DNA from: Paludibacteraceae bacterium
GTDB lineage: Bacteria; Bacteroidota; Bacteroidia; Bacteroidales; Paludibacteraceae
Direction of reading: 5' to 3'
NCBI GenBank assembly: GCA_018056165.1
Contig: JAGPGD010000001.1
Span: 49,351 to 113,350, forward strand
DNA: 64,000 nucleotides
The notes beneath the pieces were generated by a model, which did not search any database, was not told where the DNA came from, and saw only the letters and a program-made list of their open reading frames with translations. Shown piece after piece: positions 35,454-46,322 of this stretch (position 1 is its first letter; each line of letters opens with the position of its first letter). A program made the position numbers and the translations under genes.

Positions 35454-37358
35454 TTATTTTCTGTTTTTCAAAGCTTTTTCTTGCTCGCGTTGCATTTTTT
35501 CTAAACGCTCAATGAAACTACTTTTTTTGACAGGCTTTTTAGTATTGCGTTTAGCATGCAACTCTGCCAATAATTTTTTTTCATCAACCATTTTGCGGAT
35601 AACATAGGTTTGAATGATAGTGATTAAAGTGGAAATGAAATAGTAATAACTCAATGCTGCCGAATAATTGTTGAATATAAACATAAACATCACGGGCATC
35701 AAATACATCATCCACTTCATCAGATTTCCACCCGGCTGATCGGAAGGTGTAGAATTCGCCATATTTAACCGGGTTGCTACAATACTGCTGATGGTCATCA
35801 ACAAACAAAACAAGCTAATATGGTTTCCAAAATAAGGAGTAATAATAGGAATATAAGCATTCCAGCTTAAAATAGAATCATAAGTGGAAAGATCTTCAGC
35901 CCAAAGAAATCTTTGCTGTCTGAGCTCGATGGAAGCAGGGAAAAAGCTAAACATCGCAAACAAAATAGGAATTTGCAGCAAAGCTGGAATGCATCCACTC
36001 ATCGGACTGATACCTACTCTTGAATATAGATCCATCACTGCTTTTTGACGTTCTGCTGCTTTTTCTGGAGGAATACGTTTATAAATTTCATCTATTTCTG
36101 GTTTCAAAACACGCATTTTTGCACTCGAAGTATAAGATTTATAAGTAAGCGGGAAAATTATAATCTTAATAACAATGGTCATTAAAAGAATAATAATTCC
36201 GTAATTACTAATAAATTTACTAAAAAAGTTGAACATTGGAATAATAAGAAAACGATTAATCCATCCAAAAATTCCCCAACCAAGCGGCACTAAACTTTGA
36301 AGCTTTAATTTTTCATTTTTATCTACGCCCTTGTCATAACTTGCAAGAATATTAAACTTATTAGGACCAAAGTACATCCGAAATACAGTCGGTTCTTTGC
36401 CTGAAATATCAAAAGGTACCGTCATTTCAGCACTGCATGATTTTAAATAAGGTGAGTCCGTTTTTTCTATTGTACTTTTTAATGTGGTTGAGGTGAAAGC
36501 ATCTTCCGCAATCAAAACACTGCTAAAAAACTGATCTTTAAAAGCAATCCATTTTATTTTATTAGTTATTTCTTTGCTGTCGTCTTTATTAGGATTAAGT
36601 TTTTCCGTGTCGCCCGATAAATATTTATATTGAATCATTGAATAACGTGATTCAAATTGCCGTCCTTTTTCCTGTTGACGAATTTTTGAAATCCATTGCA
36701 TTTCAAGCGAATTAATGCTTGCTGGCAAAACATTATTCATATGATAAGCTTTAATACCAAAGCCTATCATATAATCCTTAGGAGGAATTGTATAGACAAA
36801 ATCCAGATAACCTTCTCCAGTAGTTTTCAGACGAAAAATAATAGTTTGATTTCCATTTTTGTCCTTTTTAATTTCAGGGAGAGGTTCGAAATACAAATTT
36901 TCTGTATTGACAATACGATTGTTATTGGTAATAAAAGTAAAATTCATTTTGTTTTCTTTTCCTTCAAATAATATTAAAGGCAAAGAATCGTGGCGGCGAT
37001 AATCTTTCAGCTCCACCGAATAAATTTGAGCTCCTTTATTAGTAAAAGTAATCTTTAAAAATTCATTTTCAATCGTGATAAATTTTTCTTCTCCCACAGC
37101 AGCTATACCAAAATCTCCATAAGCATCTTCGAGAATAAAATTGGTCAGTGAATCTTTTTTGAGTAAAGGTGATTTCAGTAAAGAATCAGCCTGATGTTTT
37201 ACAGCTTCACTTTCTTCTTTTATCTGCTGAACTCTTGCAATGGAATCATTGTATCGTTTTTGTTTTTCAATCATTTCGGGCGATGGCCTGTTTAACCACG
37301 AAAACACAATGAGAATGACCGCAATCAACAAAAAACCTATAAACGTATTTTTATCCAT
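35454..37358 (-). CDS. yidC: Membrane protein insertase YidC
   Basis: Inserts and folds inner-membrane proteins, alone or with Sec. 634 residues: N-terminal membrane anchor (residues 5-22), large periplasmic beta-domain (about 70-345), then the conserved five-helix core beginning FNFFSKFISNYGIIILLMT with the cytoplasmic coiled-coil loop (RVLKPEIDEIYKRIPPEKAA) and SMSGCIPALLQIPILFAMF-like helix. Basic C-terminal tail (KRNTKKPVKKSSF). It lies 45 bp after pyrG, a common pairing in Bacteroidota. Confidence 0.96.
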   Translation of the reverse strand: MDKNTFIGFLLIAVILIVFSWLNRPSPEMIEKQKRYNDSIARVQQIKEESEAVKHQADSLLKSPLLKKDSLTNFILEDAYGDFGIAAVGEEKFITIENEFLKITFTNKGAQIYSVELKDYRRHDSLPLILFEGKENKMNFTFITNNNRIVNTENLYFEPLPEIKKDKNGNQTIIFRLKTTGEGYLDFVYTIPPKDYMIGFGIKAYHMNNVLPASINSLEMQWISKIRQQEKGRQFESRYSMIQYKYLSGDTEKLNPNKDDSKEITNKIKWIAFKDQFFSSVLIAEDAFTSTTLKSTIEKTDSPYLKSCSAEMTVPFDISGKEPTVFRMYFGPNKFNILASYDKGVDKNEKLKLQSLVPLGWGIFGWINRFLIIPMFNFFSKFISNYGIIILLMTIVIKIIIFPLTYKSYTSSAKMRVLKPEIDEIYKRIPPEKAAERQKAVMDLYSRVGISPMSGCIPALLQIPILFAMFSFFPASIELRQQRFLWAEDLSTYDSILSWNAYIPIITPYFGNHISLFCLLMTISSIVATRLNMANSTPSDQPGGNLMKWMMYLMPVMFMFIFNNYSAALSYYYFISTLITIIQTYVIRKMVDEKKLLAELHAKRNTKKPVKKSSFIERLEKMQREQEKALKNRK

Positions 37359-37403
37359 GTTTTATAAATTTCAATCTATCCTTTTCCTTACCGTTATAAA
37401 AAT

Positions 37404-39041
<1,638 letters not shown>

Positions 39042-39335
39042 TTAACTCAATTAAAGCTGCAAATTTCGCAAAAAAAAATGAATATTGAAAGGATACAAAG
39101 TATTTTCCTTTTTTATTAGAAAAATCCTTGATTCTTCTGACTATTAAAAAACTATGCTTTTTTGAAAATAATGAATAACTCTGACAAATTAATTTTAAGG
39201 GTTTTACGGTTTGTAAGTTGTTGAATATCAATGCTGACTTTTAAAAGATTAGCAAAGCAATCTTTTATGAGTAGATTTATAAACATCGAACTCAAAAAAT
39301 TGGATAAAATAAAATCATAAAATTTTGTATATTTC

Positions 39336-39343
39336 TAATTTTG
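39336..39343 (+). promoter_or_regulatory. -7 promoter element of the SPOR lipoprotein gene
   Basis: TAATTTTG, a full TAnnTTTG match, 53 bp before the ATG at 39396. Confidence 0.45.
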
Positions 39344-39395
39344 TTTCCATCTTTGCAATGGAAAAGCACGTTTTATAATCATAAAAAAGATCAAT

Positions 39396-39887
39396 ATGAA
39401 AATCAGAAATTTTTTGAACTGTTTAATAATATTGTCGCTCATGACAATAGCTTTCTCTGGTTGCAAATCAAAACAAAAGGTGACAGAAATTCCTGGAGCA
39501 AATGTAAAAGCTACCACCACCTCTGCTTCTACTACTCCTTCAGAAACTACTGCCCCTGTTGTTGTAACTACTCCGCCTTCAGAGACCGAAACTAATATAC
39601 CAGAAGTTACACGTAAAGAAAGCTTTAATTTGGCTGAAGGTGAAACAAATCATGATGCTTTAAGTTACAAATATCATGTAGTAGTTGGAAGTTTTAAAAA
39701 CTTGTCAAATGCGAAAGGCTTACAAAGCACATTAAAACAAGAAGGTAATAATTCTCTAATCGTAATCAATGAACAAGGAATGTACAGGGTAATTATTGAT
39801 TCCTTTAATGATTATTATCAAGCTCATGCACGTATCAATCAAATAAAAAATAGATTCCCTGATGCGTGGGTTTTGATACAAAAATAA
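39396..39887 (+). CDS. SPOR-domain lipoprotein
   Basis: A 163-residue lipoprotein (MKIRNFLNCLIILSLMTIAF, lipobox SGC) with a Thr/Ser/Pro-rich linker (about residues 35-75) and a C-terminal SPOR domain (YHVVVGSFKNLSNAKGLQ, then GMYRVIIDSFNDYYQAHARI, ending WVLIQK). SPOR domains bind denuded peptidoglycan at division sites, so a periplasmic cell-wall role is likely. Followed by a strong terminator. Confidence 0.9.
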   Translation: MKIRNFLNCLIILSLMTIAFSGCKSKQKVTEIPGANVKATTTSASTTPSETTAPVVVTTPPSETETNIPEVTRKESFNLAEGETNHDALSYKYHVVVGSFKNLSNAKGLQSTLKQEGNNSLIVINEQGMYRVIIDSFNDYYQAHARINQIKNRFPDAWVLIQK

Positions 39888-39910
39888 AATTATCTTTCAA
39901 AATCGATATT

Positions 39911-39951
39911 AAAAAAACCGTTCACTAATAGAAAATAGTAACGGTTTTTTT
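39911..39951. terminator. Bidirectional terminator
   Basis: AAAAAAACCGTT pairs with AACGGTTTTTTT, with an inner ACTA/TAGT extension. It serves the SPOR gene on the plus strand and metK on the minus strand. Confidence 0.8.
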
Positions 39952-39976
39952 ATTTTCATTTTATTTAAAAAAGAAA

Positions 39977-41257
39977 TTAAAGTTGAAAAGCTTTTCGGAT
40001 TTCTTCTACTTTGTCCAATTTTTCCCAAGTGAAAAGTTCTACAATATGTGAAATTTTATTGCCATTCCCATCTTGAAAATATTTTTTTACTTCAACGGGG
40101 GTTCTTCCAAAATGTCCATAGGCTGCAGTTTCTTCGTAAATTGGATTACGTAATTTTAAACTTTCTTCAATGGCTTTTGGACGCAAATCAAAAAGCTTTT
40201 CGATTTTTTTCGAAATTTCTTCATCGCTCCATTTAATTTTAGCTGTGCCAAAGGTATTTATGCAAAAATTAATAGGTTTAGACACTCCAATTGCATATGC
40301 AATTTGTATCAATACTTCATCGGCTATGCCTGCGGCAACCATATTTTTGGCAATATGACGGACAGCATATGCAGCCGAACGATCTACTTTTGAGGGATCT
40401 TTTCCTGAAAAAGCTCCTCCTCCATGAGCTACTTTTCCTCCATAAGTATCCACAATAATTTTTCTTCCTGTTAAACCTGTATCTCCATGTGGACCTCCAA
40501 TAACAAATTTTCCAGTAGGATTAACTAACAAACGATAATCATCATTAAAAAGTCGTTCAAATTGTTGATCTTTTATTTTTACTCTCGGAATCAAAATATT
40601 TTCAATATCTTTTTGAATAACAGAAAGCATTTCTATATCAGCTTCTTCTTGAGTTTTTCCATTACCAACTTTTATAAATTCATCATGTTGTGTAGAAACA
40701 ATGATAGTATGAACTCTTAAAGGACGATTGTGATCATTATATTCAATAGTTACCTGAGATTTAGCATCAGGACGAAGATAAGTCATTTCCTTCCCTTCTT
40801 TACGAATTTTTGCCAGTTCGCTTACTAATGTATGAGCAATATCGAGAGCGATAGGCATATAATTATTGGTTTCATTGCAAGCGTACCCAAACATCATTCC
40901 CTGGTCACCTGCTCCTTGTTCCATCGGATCTTCCCGTTCAACACCGCGAGCAATATCTGGTGATTGTTCATGCAAAGCAGATAATACGCCACAACTGTTT
41001 CCAGCAAACATATATTCACTTTTTGTATAACCTATTTTATTAATGGTTTGTCGGGCAACAGATTGAACATCTACATAAGCATTTGTTTTGACTTCTCCTG
41101 CAATGATTACTTGTCCTGTCGTTACAAGAGTTTCACATGCTACTTTTGAATTTTTATCCAATGCTAAAAAATTATCCACTAATGCATCAGAAATTTGATC
41201 CGCTACTTTGTCAGGATGTCCTTCAGAAACCGATTCAGAACTAAATAAATACGCCAT
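39977..41257 (-). CDS. metK: S-adenosylmethionine synthetase
   Basis: Makes SAM from methionine and ATP. Landmarks: [17 protein letters not shown] near the start, [12 protein letters not shown] at about 112-123, [20 protein letters not shown], and the ATP-binding [19 protein letters not shown] at about 270. 426 residues, slightly longer than the enterobacterial enzyme as is usual in Bacteroidota. The 5' leader carries a probable SAM-II riboswitch right after the promoter, so expression should fall when SAM is high. Confidence 0.98.
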   Translation of the reverse strand: MAYLFSSESVSEGHPDKVADQISDALVDNFLALDKNSKVACETLVTTGQVIIAGEVKTNAYVDVQSVARQTINKIGYTKSEYMFAGNSCGVLSALHEQSPDIARGVEREDPMEQGAGDQGMMFGYACNETNNYMPIALDIAHTLVSELAKIRKEGKEMTYLRPDAKSQVTIEYNDHNRPLRVHTIIVSTQHDEFIKVGNGKTQEEADIEMLSVIQKDIENILIPRVKIKDQQFERLFNDDYRLLVNPTGKFVIGGPHGDTGLTGRKIIVDTYGGKVAHGGGAFSGKDPSKVDRSAAYAVRHIAKNMVAAGIADEVLIQIAYAIGVSKPINFCINTFGTAKIKWSDEEISKKIEKLFDLRPKAIEESLKLRNPIYEETAAYGHFGRTPVEVKKYFQDGNGNKISHIVELFTWEKLDKVEEIRKAFQL

Positions 41258-41354
41258 GATTTTAATAATTTAAAATTGTTGAAATAGTAGTTGAATTTTA
41301 AATTACAGGCAGGAAGATTCGAAAATACTTATAAATGGCAAGCAGAAAATGACA

Positions 41355-41410
41355 CGCAATTTTAGCATTTTTTTCTGTGGTTGCAAGCAGCTCAAATCTT
41401 TCCACATATA
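41355..41410 (-). ncRNA. SAM-II-type riboswitch upstream of metK
   Basis: On the minus strand the leader reads TGTGG, AAAGATTTGAGCTGCTTGC, AA, CCACA, then GAAAAAAATGCTAAAA. TGTGG/CCACA form stem P1, and the conserved GATTT, TTGCAA and GCTAAA blocks lie where the SAM-II pseudoknot has them. SAM-II occurs in alphaproteobacteria and Bacteroidota in front of methionine and SAM genes. About 95 nt separate it from the metK ATG. Recognised by eye; a covariance search would settle it. Confidence 0.72.
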
Positions 41411-41421
41411 ATTTGACAGCA

Positions 41422-41429
41422 CAAAGTTA
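41422..41429 (-). promoter_or_regulatory. -7 promoter element of metK
   Basis: Minus strand TAACTTTG, full TAnnTTTG match. Transcription would start about 7-12 nt later, exactly at the 5' stem of the riboswitch. Confidence 0.6.
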
Positions 41430-41597
41430 CACAAAGTATTCTAATTTTTTATACTTTGCCAATAATAATTTTAAAATGATTTTTTGTAAATTCCACCGAA
41501 ACAATAGAAGAATAGATAATTTATTGATTTACACACAAATTTCCGAATAAATATAGAGCAAGATATTAAAAAAATTAATAGTGCTTTAAAATAACTT

Positions 41598-41769
41598 TTA
41601 AATCAAATAATGACCAACTGCCCAATAAATAATAGCTGCGATCAAAGCACTTACAGAAATAGTTAAAATCCATGCTAACCATAAATCTCGAGTTACTCCC
41701 CAGCGAACAGCAGATAAACGCTTGATAGAACACGCCAATAATTGCTCCAGTCAATTGTTTTGACACAAA
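41598..41769 (-). pseudogene. C-terminal remnant of a Pit-type phosphate transporter
   Basis: On the minus strand QLTGAIIGV and then, after a +1 shift, KRLSAVRWGVTRDLWLAW, ILTISVSALIAAIIYWAVG and a stop. This is the ending of inorganic-phosphate (Pit/PiT) permeases. About 55 residues remain of a protein that normally has several hundred, and even this piece is frameshifted. No upstream part is found; 41770-41890 shows nothing else. Confidence 0.75.
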
Positions 41770-41890
41770 TCAAAAAGAAAGTAAACTTAAAACATAAGAA
41801 GTCAACAAATCAGATGCAAAATAAAAATACTGATTTAATTCTCAATTCTAAATTCATTTCTTTATAAATAACTATCGAAAAGAAAATTTT

Positions 41891-42100
41891 TTATAAAATA
41901 CCTGTTACTTCATAACCTACATCTTCAACTGCTTTTTTTAAAGCTTCATCGCTGACTTCTTTTAATAAGCTAACTTTTGCAGTGTTTGAATTAAGGTCTA
42001 CTTTTGCAGAAACGCCATCAATTGTATTCAAGGCTTTTTCAACCCGAGATGCACAATGAGAACAACTCATTCCTTTGATTTTTAATAATTTCTCTGCCAT
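41891..42100 (-). CDS. Heavy-metal-associated (CopZ-like) protein
   Basis: A 69-residue ferredoxin-like HMA domain with the metal site MSCSHC (residues 11-16) in KIKGMSCSHCASRVEKAL, and the family's DLNSNTAKVSL and VGYEV. It likely binds Cu(I) or another soft metal in the cytoplasm. No P-type ATPase gene is adjacent, so its partner must be elsewhere. Confidence 0.92.
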   Translation of the reverse strand: MAEKLLKIKGMSCSHCASRVEKALNTIDGVSAKVDLNSNTAKVSLLKEVSDEALKKAVEDVGYEVTGIL

Positions 42101-42265
42101 GACTATTCTTTTAAAATTTTTTACTTGTTTATAAATGATTTTTGAGGCTACATTTAAACGTCTGTTTTGCTAATTTTTTTAAAATCATTCTTGATATTCA
42201 ACATTTTACAAGTTAAAAAATCATTAAATTGATTTTATTTTTTAATTTTTCAAGATATAGAACAA

Positions 42266-43219
42266 TTAGATGTTTGCAGCTAACCATTTTTTCATTTCTT
42301 CTATTGTTTTTCCACGTCGACGTGCATAATCCTTTAATTGTTGATCATCAATTTTGCCTACATTAAAATATTTTGATTGTGGATGAGCAAAGTACAATCC
42401 TGCTACTGACGGTGGCGGATACATAGCTCCATTTTCCGTTATTTTTATCCCAATTGTATTTAATTGGAGTAAGGGTTCCAGGTCAAAAATGATAGATTGA
42501 TCTGGTAAAGAAGGATAACCAATAGCGGGACGAATACCTTGATATTTGTTTTTCAAAATATTTTCTATTTCCAGTAGTTCATCAGACGCATAATTCCAAA
42601 TTTTTGTTCGAACCTGATAATGTAGCCATTCAGCAGTAGCTTCTGCCAAACGATCTGCTAAAGTTTTCACCATCATGGAACTGTAAATATCTTTTTTATT
42701 TTCAAAATGCTGAATCAATTTTTCTGTTCCTTGCACTACTGTAGCAAAGGTACCAATATAATCATTTTCAACATTCAAAAAATCAGATAAAGCATAGCAA
42801 AAACCATCTGTGGAAGGATGCTGCTGACGAAGTGTAGGAATGATGAATTCTTTATTTTCATATAAAATATGAATATCTTCTTCTTGAGCAAAGGCAGAAA
42901 ATAAGCCTACTGCAGCATTAATCTGAACGGATTTTTCTACAGAAAACTGTTGAAGCATATTTTGGGCATCCTGAAAAAGTTTTAATGCTTCCTCTGCTTT
43001 ATCACGAGTTGAACCGGAAAAATTCTGTAACCACGATTGCTTACAGGAAACACAAGAAGAAACTTTTTCAATTCCTTCAAATTTTCCAGGAATTCGCCAC
43101 GCGCGAAAGAAAAAACTCCAATGAATAAAAGGTACTATTTCTCGTAAATCAATATCAAAAAATTGACTTAATCCTGGTTGTTTTGGCGGTATGGATTGAT
43201 AATTCATTTCTTTTCTCAA
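42266..43219 (-). CDS. Stand-alone methionine synthase (MetH) activation domain
   Basis: 317 residues that correspond to the C-terminal AdoMet-binding reactivation domain of B12-dependent MetH: IVPFIHWSFFFRAWRIPGK near the start, KAEEALKLFQDAQNML, AEATAEWLHYQVRTKIWNY, the SAM-binding YQGIRPAIGYPSLPDQS, and ITENGAMYPPPSVAGLYFAHP. In full MetH this domain remethylates oxidised cobalamin using SAM. Homocysteine, folate and cobalamin domains are absent here, yet the frame has its own ATG and is intact, so it is not an obvious truncation. It may work with a separate MetH elsewhere. A CVSC pair near residue 58 is unexplained. Confidence 0.85.
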   Translation of the reverse strand: MRKEMNYQSIPPKQPGLSQFFDIDLREIVPFIHWSFFFRAWRIPGKFEGIEKVSSCVSCKQSWLQNFSGSTRDKAEEALKLFQDAQNMLQQFSVEKSVQINAAVGLFSAFAQEEDIHILYENKEFIIPTLRQQHPSTDGFCYALSDFLNVENDYIGTFATVVQGTEKLIQHFENKKDIYSSMMVKTLADRLAEATAEWLHYQVRTKIWNYASDELLEIENILKNKYQGIRPAIGYPSLPDQSIIFDLEPLLQLNTIGIKITENGAMYPPPSVAGLYFAHPQSKYFNVGKIDDQQLKDYARRRGKTIEEMKKWLAANI

Positions 43220-43363
43220 AATAAATTTTGAATTAAGAGGAAACAGTACCTATTTGTTGAAGAAACGTTGAAAATTATATTTTAGATATTTATAGAAAAT
43301 TTAAGCAGTCTTTTTATCTAAAAGTAATCAAAAGTAAAAGTTAAAAATGAAAAGAAAAACTTT

Positions 43364-44008
43364 TTATTTTAAGGAATTTATGAAATAACGATGTTTGTAT
43401 CTTAAAAAAGGTAAACTTTCTGAATTTTTCTTCAACGATTGATCAAAGTGCGGCAATATACCAGTGAAGTTTCCTTTTAGTTCAAGATTATCGTCTGTTT
43501 TAAAGTGGCAGCTAATAGTATAGATAGTATCTTGACTACTAACATTCATGGTTCCTTCAGTAATTAATTTTTCAACAGGATTCAGCAAATAAATGTCTAA
43601 ATAAGTAATGGTTGCTCCAACTGTATAAATGACGCCGTCTATTGACAAATGTTCACCAGGAGAAATAGTAAAAGATTCTCCACTTTTATCAATAGTATAA
43701 ATACCATCAGGCAACAAAGTATCGGTTGGTGTTACAAAAACATCTTCCAGATACAAATATTGACCAGTTCCAATTAAATAATTGTTTTCATTAATTCCCA
43801 ATCCATTGGTAAACAACGAAATAGATAATACGTTATTCTCATTCCCATATTCAATATAATAATCGCCGTAAAATACTGCATAGCCCCACGTATATTGAGG
43901 ATTTTTCTCATATAGGTAAGGTTCTTTTGGTTCATTATTGGTACAAGCAGCCAGTAAAAATGATAGAAAAACAAGAAAATAGAAAAACTTTTTAATATAT
44001 GTTTTCAT
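43364..44008 (-). CDS. Hypothetical lipoprotein
   Basis: A 214-residue lipoprotein (MKTYIKKFFYFLVFLSFLL, lipobox AAC) with a beta-rich mature part (WGYAVFYGDYYIEYG, LSISLFTNGLGIN, GQYLYLEDVFVTP, SGESFTISPGEHLSIDG). It resembles the small surface or periplasmic lipoproteins common in Bacteroidales. No family recognised. Flanked by non-coding DNA, so it is its own unit. Confidence 0.75.
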   Translation of the reverse strand: MKTYIKKFFYFLVFLSFLLAACTNNEPKEPYLYEKNPQYTWGYAVFYGDYYIEYGNENNVLSISLFTNGLGINENNYLIGTGQYLYLEDVFVTPTDTLLPDGIYTIDKSGESFTISPGEHLSIDGVIYTVGATITYLDIYLLNPVEKLITEGTMNVSSQDTIYTISCHFKTDDNLELKGNFTGILPHFDQSLKKNSESLPFLRYKHRYFINSLK

Positions 44009-44144
44009 CCGAAAATAAATTTTATGAAGTTTTTACAATGTCAATTATGTGGGAACATGTAAGAAATTAAAAAATTTCATTCTCATACTTAAAATATATG
44101 TTTGTGTTCATTTGTTTGAAGTCAGTTTCCTTATTTTGTCTTTT

Positions 44145-44216
44145 AAACCTTATTAAAACATATAACCTTTATAACACTAAATTTCCCTTTCTTCCAACCT
44201 TATTACTTTATTTAGA
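44145..44216 (-). repeat. AAGGTT repeat, inverted copy
   Basis: On the minus strand: TAATAAGGTTGGAAG, TGTTATAAAGGTT and TTTTAATAAGGTTT in the same order and spacing as the element at 44263-44335 and at 4807-4890. The pair at 44.1-44.3 kb forms an imperfect inverted repeat with a ~47 bp centre. Confidence 0.55.
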
Positions 44217-44262
44217 TAAAATTGTTACTTTCTTTCGATTTGTGTTTTTAATTTGTTTTAAA

Positions 44263-44335
44263 TAAGGTAATAAGGTTTGTTTAACTCGTCGATTATTTGT
44301 TATTAAGGTTTTAAGTAAGATAAGGTTTCTTTATT
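44263..44335 (+). repeat. AAGGTT repeat, direct copy
   Basis: AATAAGGTAATAAGGTTTG, then TGTTATTAAGGTTTT, then AGATAAGGTTTC. Same element as the second half of the repeats flanking rarA. The remainder of the 44009-44544 gap has no gene. Confidence 0.6.
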
Positions 44336-44544
44336 AATTTGTTTCGTATTTATAATAAGGTAAAATCTACTTTTTCACTTGTTTAAATTAATGAATTTTA
44401 TTCCTCTATGAGTAACAAATGTAGCAATTTTTGTCAAACTTTTAAGCAAAAATCGAATTCCTTGCAATTTCCTAATGAAAATATTTTCATCTGTCTTTGT
44501 AACATTAAAATATCAGTAGGTATATGGGTGAAATATTAAAAAAA

Positions 44545-45825
44545 TTAATACTCCATATTATTTTCTCGTAAATTTTCATCTACTCGAATGTATCGCACTG
44601 GATAATAAGCTGCTATAAAACCCATCAAAAGAACAGTAATAAATACCAGCATCATATCTACAAATTGAACAATCACTGGATAAGCATTCAACACATAACC
44701 TGAACCTAATTTTAAAAAACCAAAATGTTGTTGCAACAAACAAAGTACTACTCCCAAAATGATACCTAACAAAGCTCCAATGATAGAAATAAGCCACCCT
44801 TCAAAAAGAAAAATTCGTTTAATCAAACGCTGATCGGCACCCAAATTCCGCAACATTCGGATATCTTCTTTTTTTTCAATGATTAACATTGATAGCGATC
44901 CAATAATATTAAAACAAGCAATCAACAAGATAAAACAAAGAATCAGGTAAGTAATCCATTTTTCTATTTTCATGATTTTAAAAAAACTTTCCTGCTGCTC
45001 ATAGCGATTTTTAACTTGAAAATTAGGTCCTAATATAGATTTTATTTGCTTTTGTGTTTCCTTTTGGTGGGAAAGATTTGCAAGTTTTAGTTCTACAGCC
45101 GAAACTTTAGTAGAATCATATTCAAATAAGTCACGAGCCAATGCAAGAGAAACAATCACGTATTGATCGTCATATTCCAACTGATTGACTGCAAAAATTC
45201 CTGATACAAAAGTTCCTACCTGATTGAAGCTGGTTTCGGGTCGAAGCAAATTTATATCAGAAGTTCTTTTTGGTGCGTAAATATACAATGGATCAATAAA
45301 ATGAGCTCCTAAACCAAGAATATTGGCTATTCCAATTCCAATAACTGCTCTTTGAAAACCTCCATCAAACAAAATAAATTTACCATCATACATGATGCTG
45401 TCAATCTTTGTCATCCTTTCAAAATCGTCACTTACACCTTTAATGACAGCAGGCATCTGTTTATCTTTGAAACGCAATAATGCATTTTCTTCAATTACTT
45501 CTGTGAAACAGTCAATAGCTTTTATCTTTTTTACTTCCTGCCATGCAGGTGTAGTGATATCAAAAGTTTTTCCTTGCGTGACGGTAATTTTCAAATCAGG
45601 ATCAAAAGCCGAGAACATGTCGGAAATAACGGATTCAAAACCATTGAAAACTGACAATACGCATACCAGAGCCATTGTTCCAATTGCCACACCTATTGCT
45701 GAAATGGCTGAAATGACATTAATTGCATTGTGTGATTTTTTAGAAAATAAATATCGTTTGGCAATCCACAAAGAAAACATAAATTTTCCAGAAGTATCAC
45801 TTGCTTGCAATTTTTTTGAACTCAT
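44545..45825 (-). CDS. LolC/LolE-type ABC transporter permease
   Basis: A 426-residue FtsX/MacB-type permease that, by family, helps release lipoproteins from the inner membrane. The N-terminal segment FSLWIAKRYLFSKKSHNAIN and first helix (ISAIGVAIGTMALVCVLSV) are typical of LolC/E, followed by a large periplasmic domain (about 60-280) and three C-terminal helices (ILCFILLIACFNIIGSL, FLFEGWLISIIGALLG, MLVFITVLLMGFIAAY). It lies 47 bp after rbfA in the group DnaJ/TerB - cysS - rbfA - lol. The ATPase partner is not in the window. Confidence 0.92.
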   Translation of the reverse strand: MSSKKLQASDTSGKFMFSLWIAKRYLFSKKSHNAINVISAISAIGVAIGTMALVCVLSVFNGFESVISDMFSAFDPDLKITVTQGKTFDITTPAWQEVKKIKAIDCFTEVIEENALLRFKDKQMPAVIKGVSDDFERMTKIDSIMYDGKFILFDGGFQRAVIGIGIANILGLGAHFIDPLYIYAPKRTSDINLLRPETSFNQVGTFVSGIFAVNQLEYDDQYVIVSLALARDLFEYDSTKVSAVELKLANLSHQKETQKQIKSILGPNFQVKNRYEQQESFFKIMKIEKWITYLILCFILLIACFNIIGSLSMLIIEKKEDIRMLRNLGADQRLIKRIFLFEGWLISIIGALLGIILGVVLCLLQQHFGFLKLGSGYVLNAYPVIVQFVDMMLVFITVLLMGFIAAYYPVRYIRVDENLRENNMEY

Positions 45826-45872
45826 GTTTTCAGCTTTTTTCGAAAAACTTTTCAGGGAAAATTTACTGAGAT

Positions 45873-46226
45873 TTATTGTTTTGGTGGAATATTCCCTTTC
45901 AGTAATTGATCAATATGTTCCGCATAATCCAGTGAATCGTCCAGATAAAAATGAAGTTCAGGAATAATCCGTAATTGATTTCTAACTCTTTTTCCCAATT
46001 CAAAGCGTACAGATTTATTTTCATGGTTGATGTTTTCAAAAATTTCACCGCTTTTATTAGTTGGATAAATACTAATATGAATACGAGCAATACTTAAATC
46101 TGGACTAATTCGAACATTAGTAACGCCTATAATAGTTCCTGGAATTTCTCTGGCATATAACAAGAAAATTTCCCCCAATTCCTTTTGTATTAGTTTTTCT
46201 ATTCGCTGTTGTCGGGTAACTTGCAT
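45873..46226 (-). CDS. rbfA: 30S ribosome-binding factor RbfA
   Basis: Small KH-fold protein for 16S rRNA 5'-end processing. Family start MQVTRQQRIEKLIQKELGEI, then IIGVTNVRISPDLSIARIHI and GKRVRNQLRIIPELHFYLDDS, which includes the RIIPEL-type motif near the C-terminus. I start it at the ATG at 46226 (117 residues), because the 11 extra residues from the upstream ATG at 46259 are not typical of the family. Confidence 0.94.
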   Translation of the reverse strand: MQVTRQQRIEKLIQKELGEIFLLYAREIPGTIIGVTNVRISPDLSIARIHISIYPTNKSGEIFENINHENKSVRFELGKRVRNQLRIIPELHFYLDDSLDYAEHIDQLLKGNIPPKQ

Positions 46227-46322
46227 TTTTTTAATTTTTAATTTGCCTTTCAGCGTCATTTTAAAAATAAAACGTAATTTTTTTCTCTTTTTGAGAAGAT
46301 ATCCTTCTCTCTTAATAACAAT

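Noticed and set aside
46227..46259. Upstream ATG for RbfA
   Set aside because: It adds 11 lysine-rich residues not typical of the family; the ATG at 46226 begins the conserved MQVTRQQRIEKLI.
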